Origin: Gymnogyps californianus
Lineage: Eukaryota > Chordata > Aves > Accipitriformes > Cathartidae
Length of the DNA: 64,000 nt
Assembly: GCF_018139145.2 (NCBI RefSeq)
Contig: NC_059500.1
Span: 30,795,437-30,859,436 of the forward strand
Direction of reading: 5' to 3'
Positions 29,197 through 40,858 of this stretch are shown in pieces. Position 1 is the stretch's first letter; the number at the start of each line of letters is the position of its first letter. The notes beneath the pieces were generated by a model, which worked only from the letters and a program-made list of their open reading frames with translations, did no database searches and was not told the origin of the DNA. Made by a program: the position numbers and the translations under genes.

Positions 29197-29573
29197 GGCT
29201 TCTGCACCAGTCTGCTGCAGAGCGAGCCTTTACTTTAGGGTGAGGAGCAGGTCCTGCCATGCTCCCATGTTTACTGCTGCACTTGCTGCAGAAAGCGGGA
29301 GATGTCAGTGCCTTCTCACACTGTATCCACACCCGGCTGCTGCACCCAGCAGTGAGTCAGCACCAGATGCTTGCAGGCTTGGGAGTCTCAGCTTCATCAA
29401 CTGTAAATCCTTGCAGCTCCACTGGCTACAAGAGCTCTTCAGAGCAACACCAGCTGGAAACTTAGCCCTGTAAATCTCTGGGGATGAGCTGCCCGAGCAG
29501 CTCAGCCTCAAGCTGGCCCCACACAAGGGTCTCATTCTTCCTGGTTCCCGAGCCCATTTCCACTCATCCCGAA

Positions 29574-29703
29574 GCCTAAAGGGGTTTGGTGTAAGTAGGA
29601 GCCAGGGCCCTTTATTTAGGCTGAGCCTGCAGGGTTTGCCTAAAGGGGTTTGGTGTAAGTAGGAGCCAGGGCCCTTTATTTAGGCTGAGCCTGCAGGGTT
29701 TGC
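29574..29703. repeat. Perfect tandem duplication of a 64-bp unit
   Basis: Two adjacent copies (29575-29638 and 29639-29702) are identical base for base, and the match extends one base at each edge. The unit begins CCTAAAGGGGTTTGG and ends GCCTGCAGGGTTTG. The absence of any difference suggests a recent event, or an allelic or assembly duplication. It matches no mobile element I know. Confidence 0.97.
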
Positions 29704-29730
29704 TGCATCCCTAGTCTAAACAAAAGTCTA

Positions 29731-29756
29731 AATGAGTGTAAATGAGTGTAAATGAG
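29731..29756 (+). repeat. 10-bp tandem repeat (AATGAGTGTA), 2.6 copies
   Basis: Two exact copies of AATGAGTGTA plus a third partial copy lie 28 bp beyond the 64-bp duplication. The local cluster suggests a replication-slippage hot spot. Confidence 0.9.
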
Positions 29757-32700
29757 AATCAGGAGTTTGTGTGCCTGTGTGTAGGGGAGGCGGTAGGGCT
29801 GCAGTCTGCTTCTGTCCTCCTGGGAAGAAAACAGGCATTTGTAAAACCTGCACACACCTAGTTTGGAGACAGACTGAATATCCATTATGTATACACTAGC
29901 AGAGGCCTATTTTTAGCCACTAGGCAACGATAGGGTATCTGTCAGCACAGTATTCAAACCTCATCCCATGCCTGTCATTTTCCTTCCCCCTCTCTTCATG
30001 TCTCCACCATCCCTCCCCCAAACTTTCCCCTTCTTATGGAAACTGGGAGACATTTCATAAAGTTGGTAATGAGATTCCATCTCCACACACAGACAATGAA
30101 TCATCCAAGGAGTTTTTCCCTCCTTCCTCCGTGACTTTTCACATAAGCAAATCCACTGATGAGTCTATGATCACATAACAGCAACACCAATGTCTTATCA
30201 TCCTGGCGGTGCTGCTAAAAGTGATACCCAATTTTTCTTTCTTTCTTTTCCTTTTTTTTTTTTTTTTTTTTTGAGCCAGAGAAGAAGCTTGTTTGCATTG
30301 CTGGCCTGTATATTGACATGAGCAGGGTTTGAAGCGTAACCTGAAGAGAGCATCCTTCTGTGCTATGTGCGATGTGATACTTAGCAATATGAAAACCTGA
30401 AACATTGACACTATTTTATTACCATAATGACTTCGCAAGTGTATATGCCTCATGGTATCCTAAGTCAAAATGAGGTCATGGAACAAGAGGAGTTAACAAG
30501 AGTGACATAACCCTCACATGCATTGCTAGAGCCAGGGATGACAGAAGAAGTGCATAATCTGCTAAGTGAAGGGGCTCTGCTAAAGGCCTTAGCAGCACCC
30601 AGTGCTCAAAGCGTTGACATACAGGCACAGGCACAATAAATTTTTATTCTGCTTTGTTTTATGGCATGTCATATCCAAAGACATACCTCAAATGGTCTGA
30701 GGCGCCAGAAAGCAATGAAAATATCAGCAAACCAATGCAAAATGGATAGTGTTGCACTTCCAAACAAAATCAGGGAAACTCAAGCATTCCAAACAACTGC
30801 AGAAAATAGGACTCTACCTGGCTACCGCCCAGAAATGTTCAGCTACGCAGAGTTATTATTTTAACAGCCTTATACGTAGCCTCTAAATCAGAACTATTTT
30901 TTCATTCCAAACTCTCAAAAGCTAGTATCTAAGAGAACTCCCTTATTTCTCCTCACTTAAGAATTCCCTTATTTCCCCTCATATCAGGATGGAGTCAGCT
31001 GGACTACTTCTAACATGACTCTGTTGGAACAAAGGTATTTTGTCACTGATCTATATAGAGTTACTCCAAATTAGTGCTGTGCCTTCAGAAGTGTAGCTCA
31101 ACTGTGACTCCAGAAGACTGGCAGTAAAGAACAGCCAGGGGCAGTAACTTCCTCACCTGCTCCAGCTCTGTCCTCAAAATATATAAGACTGTTCGTCCTC
31201 CCCGTGACTTAGGAATAGGCAGACCCTGGCAGGCACAAGTTGTTCTTACTATACTGATGGAGAAATTAAAATATGCAACAGTTGGGAGTCTCCCAGCCAT
31301 TTATCTCTGAATTTCAATGAATATTTGATCACAATCATGCTCTTCTCAAGCTAATTTACAACCTCTTTTTGCCTCTGTACTAACACTCTGAAAACTTGTG
31401 GACAGGGTAGCAGTTTTCCAAGGCTAATTCACATGTTGTGTCACCTAAAAACCTGCCAATAATCGTCCTATTCTTGGCTTGCAAGAAACGTACAAGAGCT
31501 CCAGTGATGGAGCAGCCTTTCAGGGAGCACATGCAGCAGTGTCCTGCACTCAGTAAGTGATCAGAGGTACCTAATGGCTGAAGGGAATGGAAAATGAGGG
31601 TGTTAAAACAGTCTGTGTAGCCCATGGGCAGAGGAAGATTACACCACAATGCTCACAGCATTCAGACAAGATTGCTGCACTCCACCACCTCCTGAGAAGC
31701 CAGCTTCTCCACTTCTGCATGGTGAGCTAGCAGAAACTGATGTGCTAACTGAGAGGTGTCTTACAAATTACATCCTGGAGATGCTACTGACTAAAAGCAA
31801 GCTGGCCGTGGTGCTGGTGTGCTGCCTGCCTACTTGCTTGCTGTTGTAGGGTGTGCAGAAATGGAGATTTTCTCTCATCTTATTTTGCAGATCTCACAAT
31901 AGGAGTTGTGTGCACCAAGAGGGCACCACCTGCCGCCCTCCCCCCCGCTTCAGACAGCTGTCATTGGAAATGTCCACGTGGCATTCCTCACGTCTGGGGT
32001 AGGTATTTCTGCCATGGATCAGTTTTCATCCAAAACCCCAACACCCTAAAACCAAAGATAATCCCAAAAGCAGTGCTGTAGAAGCAGCAGGTTTGTACAC
32101 CAGGAAGAGGACATCAGACAGCTGATGGGGTGTTACAAAGGCTACTTCACTCATGACTAAGCTGTTTTTGACTTGCTGGGTCTTTTAATATTCACGCAAC
32201 ATTTCTTGCACAGTAAATCACCATTTTTCAAAGCACAGTGCCACAGACTCTGCCCAAGGGAGGGAAGTGCAAGAAAATCTGGGTTTGTCTGTGTGGCATT
32301 ACAGTTTGTTTCTTTGCTTATTTAATGAAAGCTTTGCTGCTTGCCTTTCCTCCTTGATTTCTAAGAAAGAAGCCTGTGCCACCTGTGGTAAAGAACACTA
32401 ACCCCTTCCTAAAACAGGCGCTTTGCAGCAAAGGCTCTGAGGCTCTCCATGACAGATCTGCTGGGCAGCAGGGATCAGGAACAGCCCCTGGCAGAGCAGC
32501 CTAAAGCCTTGCAACACACTGCTCAGGCTCCACTCTGCACCCCTAAGCTGACAGAGGCAGGGTGGGATGACATTGCAGCTCTGGTTTTGTGCTTAGCCCT
32601 GTCACTGTTATGTTTCTTTAGGGATGTGGAGCCACCCACCGTGGCACTTCCTATGCTCCTGCTCCACTGCCCACAAATGGCCCTGGCTGCCTGCACCCTC

Positions 32701-35700
32701 ACAGGGGCAGGCACATATGTGTGGAAGGAAAAAGGAGGGAGGAAGAGAGATGGTGAGGAACAAACCGCTGTACAAGGGTTTGTACGCTGGTACCCAGACC
32801 AGTTTCAAGGCAGATGTGCCCAGCACAGAGCTGGGTGATGCTCTTACTAATGGTGATACTACCAGCACTGACACCCAGGGGTAGCAGCTTGAAAAACTCA
32901 GAGAGGAGGAAACTACCAGCTCAGCACTGTGCTGAAGCAGTGAAACAGGACCTGATTCCTCTGAATGACTGCGGCTTGGTTAGCTCACTCACACCGTTGT
33001 CCTAGCCCTGTAATGGAAAGAAACGCACTGCAGAATGGTCCAAGAGCGGTTCCTGCCAGACTGCGTGCTAGAGGCAGAGCAGGCTGCTTATTTCTAAAAT
33101 GATCTCCTTTGCTGCATGGTTTCAGTCCAGGACATTTCCCAAGTATTCACATCACCTCCTGAGACCACACACACACATCCTTGCTTGTGGGTCCTGTTTC
33201 CATGCACTGCCAGGAAACATTACACAGAGTTGTCTGCATAAAACCACAAGCCTTGAGATGAGGCGCAAAAGAAGATGAAAAATATATATCTGTATTGCTT
33301 TGCTTGAATGAGATGACCAGGAATGAAGCTCAAAAACTAAAGAAACAGAACTCAAACCATGGAGAACAAGGAAACTGGGATCCCATCCATTCCAGTGTGG
33401 GGTCAGGCAGATTTGCTGGGGAGGCATGAGCAGGAGGAGAGGGTGCCAGCTCTCTGCTGCTGCCACAGCTACGAAGCAAGCTGCTCCCTCCTTTCTGCCA
33501 CACTTCCCTTTGTCAGAATAAGAGCTGTCAAGAACTTATGTACTTGTTATGCCTTCCTCTAAAATCCTGCTACTGCTTCACATATCCCTTTCCCTGTATC
33601 TGCAGCTATCCTCATTTCTCCCTGTAAATCTCTGGAGCACCTTTGCGCTCTCCTCTGGGTGCCTTCCACCTCGGCTTGGGAAATCAGTCTCTGCATTTCC
33701 CATGCATTTTCTGCTCAGCTTTGTTCATCCCTTGCTCACTTCCTCTGACTGTGTGTAGAACTTGCTCCACCTGAGCTTCAGTTTTAGCCTGAAGGCCCTG
33801 TGTGGGGAAGGAGGATCAGCCTCAGCATCAGGAAGAGCAAGACACCAATAAGTCACAGGCCTGAGGGAGAGTGAGACGCAACTGTCCACATCCAGCCCCT
33901 GTCAATGTCATCTGAAAATCCCAGAGGGTGCGGATTAGCATGAGGGAGAGCTGAGGTGGGGTATTCTTTGCAGTGAAAAGTCTTTCAGGAAGCACTGACT
34001 TGTTGCGAATGGAGCATTTCTGCAGAAATGTCTGCATTTCTACAAAGCTTTCAGCGGGAATACAGCTAGGGTAGCAGCCTTTGGAACAAGGGAAGGCTAT
34101 TGTGCTTAGCCAGGGTATAAAAGACCTGATAGCAAGCTGCTTGTCCCCTGAAGTGGGAATAAATCTGCGTCCTGTGTACTGTGAGGGATTATGTTCACTG
34201 TTGAGCTGTTGGTGCTCAGTGCGGGGAAGGACTGGGAAGGACTGGGTTTCCTTCTGGTGAAGCACCTCAGCCAGAGCCCTAAGCAACCCCACAGTACATC
34301 CACATCTTCTTATGGCTTGTATTCACAGGGACTGCCTGTACCCTCAGTGAGCGGAGGTGTGAAGACTGCATTCCCTGGAGAGTGAGTCTGTGGGAGCTGC
34401 AGGAACACAGCAAGCCCATTTCTAACCCAGGACCCAGTGACCAGGCCACTCTCAATCCTCCTCCAAGTTTCATTCCCTACCACATGACTCCAGGAGCTAC
34501 ACTCTTGAACCCAGGGCAGGCCAGCCTGCTGAGCGATGCTGCATTGAGGACAAGAGCAATCCTGGGTTATTTTTCTCACACGTAATACCAGCACAATTGT
34601 TCCCCAACAGTTGCAGGGGAGTCTTTGCAGATGCAGCACAGGACTTCTCAGAGCACAAGCTAAAGGTAACTGTGTGGAGCTGCTCTGCAAAAGCACTTTA
34701 ATTGCTTTTGACACTGCAGATGAACTTCATTAAGCCCCAGGCAGATGACTCACAGTAGCAGGCTGTACTGGTGAAGGAAACACAACGGGATGCGGGGAGG
34801 AAGGCAGTGTTTCCACAGTAATTAGAGTATTTCTCTGTTGTGAGTGGAACTGCCTCACATCTTGCCTTCAGCTGGACTTTAATAGTAAGTGATCAGAGAT
34901 GTCCTCAAGGACCAAAAGATGCTTAGCAGCGCCCAGTATATCTGGCTTGTGTTGAAAAGAATAAAGTAATGGTTTTACTTGAAGGGCCTAAGCACCTCCA
35001 AAGCTAGACACTCTCCTTACTTCTTTCCAGCAAACAGAAAACTGTTTCATCAGCCCAAGTACTCCACCACCTACATCCACTGCCTTCACCCAATTACATC
35101 TCATCAAGCTGGCAGAGCAACATCAGTATGTGTAGGGGAAGGGAATGTCCTTGCTGCATGACTGAATCTAGAAGGCAAAACTGCAAAAAGGACACAGCAC
35201 ACTTTCCACTATTATTTTGCCAGGCTTAGGTCCAAGCTCCCTTGCTGTGGATACTGTTACTCACAGTAACTAATGAAGGTGTGGGTCCTGTTCCTGTGAA
35301 GCTGGCGTGACCCCCACTTGCATGTCCAGAAATGCACCTCAGACAGACTCTTTCTTCGCAGCAGTAGTCACCATGTCCCACAAGAACTCAGGCCTTGCTA
35401 AAACCGTGCTGGCGAGAGAACTTGGAAGCAATCCTGTGTGAAGGCTTGGCTATGAATTTGGGAATTTCCAGCCCCTGAGTATCTGCAGTTATTACTGTTA
35501 CCTGCAAAATGACAAAGCTGTGATAGAGATCCTCCTGGTGAGACCACACTGGGAGAGCTACTTCACCGACCGTGTGCACATGGGCAATGTGAGCTGACGG
35601 AAAGGGCCCCTCCAGCTCCTCCACCCACTGCAGTCAGTGTGGGGAGTCCAGCACTGTATAGACTGACTGCAAGAGTTAGTCCTCTCAGTGTACAGAGGAG

Positions 35701-37840
35701 GGAAGACATACTGCCTTCCAAAAAGGGGCAGCTAATTACACAGGCTGCAAGGTTTTGTGCCTTTTTTTTTTTTATAGTGTAATATCTAGCTCTCAGGTGA
35801 GACCAGCTCATTTCTAAACATACTTGTGCTACAAAGCATTCAAACTCATCAGTTAATCTTCTAGGACTCTATTACTTACACTTTCATATGAGCATATAAC
35901 AAATACTGTGAAGGCAAGAGCAAAAAATCAATGAGTGCAGCTGAATTAGGAAAGCTTTTCCCATGACATAATAAATTGTCTTAATGATATTGCAACACTG
36001 AACACTAATGAGAATGTCTTCTTTTATTTCTTGTCCCCTCAATGTAAAATAAGTAGCTATGTCCTGAAAATTATCAGGCTCTGAAAAGTTATCAAATGAC
36101 AGAATTTTCATGACAGAACATTGTCCTGAAAACAGTTATTATGCAATATGTTTGCAGATAACTTTGCCAATAAACTGAAAAAGCTTTCTAATTTAGTGCT
36201 CATCATTAATTGCCAAAGCTTATAAAAAAATCTTGAGCAGCGTGGTCATGGCACTTTACGCTTTCCTACATCTTTAAGCACTTCATTAAAATAACTATAA
36301 TAACTAATGAATGCAAAGCAGTCTATGGTGGCTGTTGCTGTGCAGATCTAGTGGTAACTGCAGAAGGGAGCAGCTTTTTCAGAACCTGATTTTTTATTAG
36401 AGTTTTTTACTTTTTACTGCAGAGATTATGTAGGAGCAGCTGCAGCTTTCCACACTTGAGATGTCTTTGTGCAAATTTATTTGGTTTCTGAACGACTAAA
36501 ATATGCTTTTCCTCCTTTTTTTGGGGTGGGGAGGTGGAGCAGGGATGGACTTTTAGCTGTGTGTTTCTGTGTCTGGACTGCTTCTTGTGAAGCCTAGGTC
36601 AGAACCCCTCCTGGACAATGCCTGCATGCCTAACCATGACAACTCCCATGATAAACTTGGGAAGGAAGGCAGATGTCAAATCTTGCTGAGTCAGTCTAAG
36701 CTATCTAAGCTATCTATTCTCCCCATCCAGGGCCTGATCCCATTATAATGTTTGATTATTGAGGTTGGTTCAAGTGAGAATTACAAGAGCAAATATGGCA
36801 AGGGATTTCCAGGTAACCAAACAGACATCTTTGCACTTTTTCAAAAGCTTTTTACACTTCCCTTCCTGGTGACTTTGAGTTAGTTATCACTGCTAGCATA
36901 TTCCCATAATCAATACATTTATGGAATGAGGGCACTGTGGTAACAGCTTTCTAAAAACTACACAAAAAACCCCATTGCTTTTCTGCAGCATCCCATGAAA
37001 AGCAATGTTCACCAAGGCTCCCTCATTTTAATTGCAAATCTTAAATGTGGCAAGTTTTTAGAATGGGTGTGAGATTGCACATTTAAATGTGAGCTGGGTT
37101 AAAGCTGCTATAAAACTGGTACTATCATCCTCCTGATGCATTCACTGGATTTGTGTTGGTGTGGCGGGGGAGGGTGAAAGACTCCTTTTTGTGGGGCTCC
37201 CAGACTCCACTGCCACATTTATAATTGCACGGCTCCCAGGCCAGCAATGCCAGTGGTCTCTTGTCCCTCTGGGTCAGAGACGCCTTGCTGACTCTATCCC
37301 TGCCCCAGGATGCACGCCTTGTTTTCTGGCACTGTTCTACTTTCTACCAGCTAACTCCGTAACCACCGCTGAAGAAGCGGTACGGATGGAGGAAGCATGT
37401 ATACAATTAAGGTTTTGTGCTGTGCCGGAAGGGGACTCGAGCTTTATCCCTGGCTCTGCCACATGCTTCCAGTGCAGCATAAGCAAGCGAGGATGTTCTC
37501 AGACATGGCCACTAATCTCGTTTCACTTATTTTTCTGACAGCTGGGGCCTGATCTCAAAACATTGTGCCTTCTGACGTGCTGCCGGCAGAGACTGAATGG
37601 AGAAGAGGCAAGTCCCGATGCTTGAGCCCCGAGGGCATGAGGGAGAGGCTTTAGAAGATGGTAGCACATTTAGAAATGGTGATACCTGGTCCAGCTTCTG
37701 TGGGGAGGGGCAGGAGCATCTGCAGCGTTACAGAAGAGGACACACATAGGAGCTAAGTCAGTGGGATGGTGTCCCCTCTTTTGGCTACCATCTCACTCTC
37801 ACAGGTAGCAATGGAGATTCCCAGCTGAGATCCTCTGCCT
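29757..37840. other. Intron stretch without a recognisable gene
   Basis: Bases 35880-36320 are AT-rich with many TAAT/ATTA cores, which might suit a regulatory element, but conservation cannot be judged here. Bases 33550-33760 are pyrimidine-rich. No exon or named repeat was recognised. Confidence 0.5.
30252..30272 (+). repeat. T21 homopolymer
   Basis: It is preceded by a CTTT-rich stretch (30234-30251), so the whole forms a pyrimidine tract of about 40 bp. Confidence 0.95.
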
Positions 37841-37887
37841 CAGCCATCAGATAATTTGGCCACAGCCATCAGATAACTTGGCCACAG
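37841..37887 (+). repeat. 22-bp tandem repeat, 2.1 copies
   Basis: CAGCCATCAGATAATTTGGCCA occurs in two adjacent copies (37841-37862 and 37863-37884), with one T/C difference in the middle, followed by a partial third copy (CAG). Confidence 0.93.
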
Positions 37888-39163
37888 AATGCATTTTTCA
37901 AATCACATATAAACAAGTGAGTGACACAAACTGGTTTATGTGACTCACACTCTCTGAAAAAGCACTCTGTAAACAGTTTTTATGGTTAAAAACGATTATA
38001 ATCTGTCAATTACAGTATGCTACGCAATGGGGCACAAGTGTTCCACATTTCTGTCATTTGTCACACATTGCTATGGCCTGTGTCACACACTGGCAAAACT
38101 GTAAAGGTTGAGAAGTTCGGTTATGGTCTTGAGAGTATGAATACATAGCAGGCAGTCGCTTCATGAAAAGGTATTTTGAAAAACAGGAGAAAGATGCTGC
38201 CCAGTGGGAACAAATAAGCAGAATGAATCAACTACATACACACAGGTGGGGATGAATGACTCCAGGAAAGGACATCTGGGTCGTTACAGATCACAAATGG
38301 TGGGAAACAACAAAGCCACAGAAAAGGCACACCCTATGCTATGCTACATCAGTAAGCCTCCGCTGCAAGACTCGAGACTGCTCTTTGAAGAAGGAGGATG
38401 TCGACAAACCAGGGAGAGTCCAGAGGACAGCAACAATCACCCTAAACATGAGCATGAACATATGAACACATGAACATATAGTAGTGAATAACTTCAAGAT
38501 CAGAAATGCTTAAACAGGTCAACAGAAATTACATGCATTTAAACTTTAGATCATTACTCTGGCTTTAGCAGTGTAACAATGTAATGCTACTGCTGCAACA
38601 GATCATTGCGTGCCAAACTCTGATTTTGCCGGGATATGGAGTTTCCCTACGGATGTCAGACACATGTCGTTTGGATTTACCCTTTCACAGTTCAAATTCA
38701 AATGCAGCTCAGTGCACGGAAGAGGCTAGCCCTCCAGCAGGCCATCCCTTTTCATTTTCAAGGAAGGGTGTTCAGACAGACAACCTGCTTCATGCTTCTT
38801 CTGGTGGAAGGATATTAATTAAATGAGCCTTGAGTCAATTGCCCTCTTTAACCTTTAAACTCTTACGTTAAGAGCACTAACACTAGACAATAGATCAAAA
38901 AGAGTTTAGTTTTCAGAGTGTGCTTATAATGAAAGCATGGCTCAGTTTTTAGCAAAAATTACCAGTCTGCTTGGGGCAGCTGATAAAACCATTTGGTTGG
39001 CTCAGATCTACTTTACAGACTCAGCAGAGGGAGGGTAAATTTTTTGTGAATATGACCTTCTGTGCAACACAGGACATGCAGCTCTTGAGATGGTAGAGGA
39101 ATTAGTGAGGAGAGAAAAAGATTCTGACGCTGTTTTTGGCAAAAGGCTCTATGTTTGGATCAT

Positions 39164-39173
39164 GGGGGGGGGG
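39164..39173 (+). repeat. G10 homopolymer
   Basis: It follows GGATCAT and leads into a short TGCATGTACATG alternating segment. Confidence 0.95.
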
Positions 39174-39572
39174 TGCATGTACATGTGCATATGAGCATGT
39201 GAAATTTTGTGTGGGGATGAGGGGAAAGCAATATTCACAATTCATCAGCTTAGTGTCATTTGGAGGATGCCGGATGTTTATTGCTGGGGATAGAATAGTC
39301 ATTTCCTGTGGGAAAAGACTATTAGTGGAGTAATTCCAGAAAGTTTCAAAAATTACTCTACATGTTTCTGAAACATTCTAGAGGTTTTTAGACATTTGTA
39401 ACATCATCCAGATCGTCCATCAATAACATGTATGGGCCTGTTTACATTTTATTCAGCCAAACTGGAGACTTTGTAGAACAAGGACAGTTATTTAAAGAAA
39501 AAGTCATCCAGAAATCTGGCCTGAAGAGCTTGCCATAAAATAAAATGAATTAAAATATGTCTTATTGTAACT

Positions 39573-39590
39573 AAAAAAAAAAAAAAAAAA
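39573..39590 (+). repeat. A18 homopolymer
   Basis: It lies in AT-rich DNA. No retroelement body is recognisable on its 5' side. Confidence 0.95.
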
Positions 39591-40801
39591 TCTATTAAAA
39601 TCCAGATTCCTGAAGATGCCAAGATTTGAAGCCTGTGTTCTCAATAAAAGGTTATACAGTCTGTCTTGCCAATCTTAAGTGTTTAAAAATCATGAAATTG
39701 GCATGAAAATGAAAATCTCTCTTAAAGTGACACATTAGTTTTTGGCCTCTGGATATTTGAACTTTAGCTGCCCAGATTTTCAAGCTTATTTTTGCAATCA
39801 TCACAATTAGAAATTAATGAAAAAATAAAATTGCAGAGGAAAGAAGTACAGATTTTCAAGTAGTATCAGGACTGAATGGGCTGATACTTTGTCAAGAAAG
39901 CTTTGAGTACTAAGAGCCTCGTGGTAATAGCCTAAGTGTTGGCCCCTGCAGAACAGCCGGTGTCTGTATCTGGATGGATTTTACAAGCCACTCTCCATTG
40001 CAATCTTTTAAGTGCTGCATTGGTGGAGTATATCACTTGGCTACAAATGACTTCTAAGACAATTGTTCTGACCGTCTATGTTTCCGAGGCGCTTTTTATT
40101 AAAAAGCAGCTATCTCCCAAGAACAGCTATCTTAATTAATGTTTGCAGATCCTTAGTCAATAGTCATTAGTATTTTTTGACAACAGCTGACCAAATCAGG
40201 GCCACGATCCAACTGACAGCTCACACCATCTAAAAGCAGGAGCTTTTATTGCCAACCTAGGTAAATAATGGCAGAACAGATGCTGTGGGGAAAATGTGCT
40301 ACTGCAGCAAGAGCCATGGCCCTTATTACCTCCCTTTTGCAGGCAGGAAGGCAGTGGAAAGCAATGCTGGATTTCATTTTTGACTTGCTTGCTATTCTCC
40401 CTGAACAGGGAGAGGTTTAATGGGAAGCAGTGGACCAAGGGTGCACCTGCAGAATTTGTTTTTCAGGGGCAGTGCAACCTTTCCCTAATGCACAGGCAGA
40501 TTTCCAGAGGGATTTAAATATGTGAGTAAGGCGGTTGACACCTAAGGAGATTTGCTAAAAGGGTCTAACTACCCTCCTGGAGTAAAATGCATCCATTCTT
40601 CCTTCCCTGCCTCCATCTCGTACAGCTTTTAGGGGGAAAAAGAAGAGAGGAGAGACAACACATTTGTCATGTGTTGGCCATGATTCCTTCTGAATAGGGT
40701 CATTTCTACAACTTCATCCGCTACCAGTGGGTCCTAGCAATTTGCCACAGAAGGAGCATCCATCAACAATAGGTAAGCATGTATCTTCCACGGCTTTTAG
40801 A

Positions 40802-40858
40802 GTGTGTGTGTGCACATGCGTGCGCATGTGTGCGTGCGTGCATGTTTGTGTGTGTGTG
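40802..40858 (+). repeat. (TG)n/(TGCG)n tract
   Basis: Nearly 57 bp of alternating purine-pyrimidine sequence includes TGCGTGCGCATG and two TGTGTGTG blocks. It is the best Z-DNA candidate in the window. Confidence 0.9.

Larger units (their letters stand above)
13515..29573. other. 16-kb intron stretch without a recognisable gene
   Basis: It contains only the simple repeats listed, a T11 run at 13756, a T-rich run at 20828 and scattered short open frames. A 7-bp-arm inverted repeat TGATTCA/TGAATCA lies at 14580-14599. No CR1 3'-end octamers (ATTCTATG type), LTRs or DNA-transposon ends were noticed. Confidence 0.55.

Noticed and set aside
37421..37475. Possible MIR-like 'atccctggctctgccacatg'
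   Set aside because: Only one short motif matches and no collinear second motif follows.
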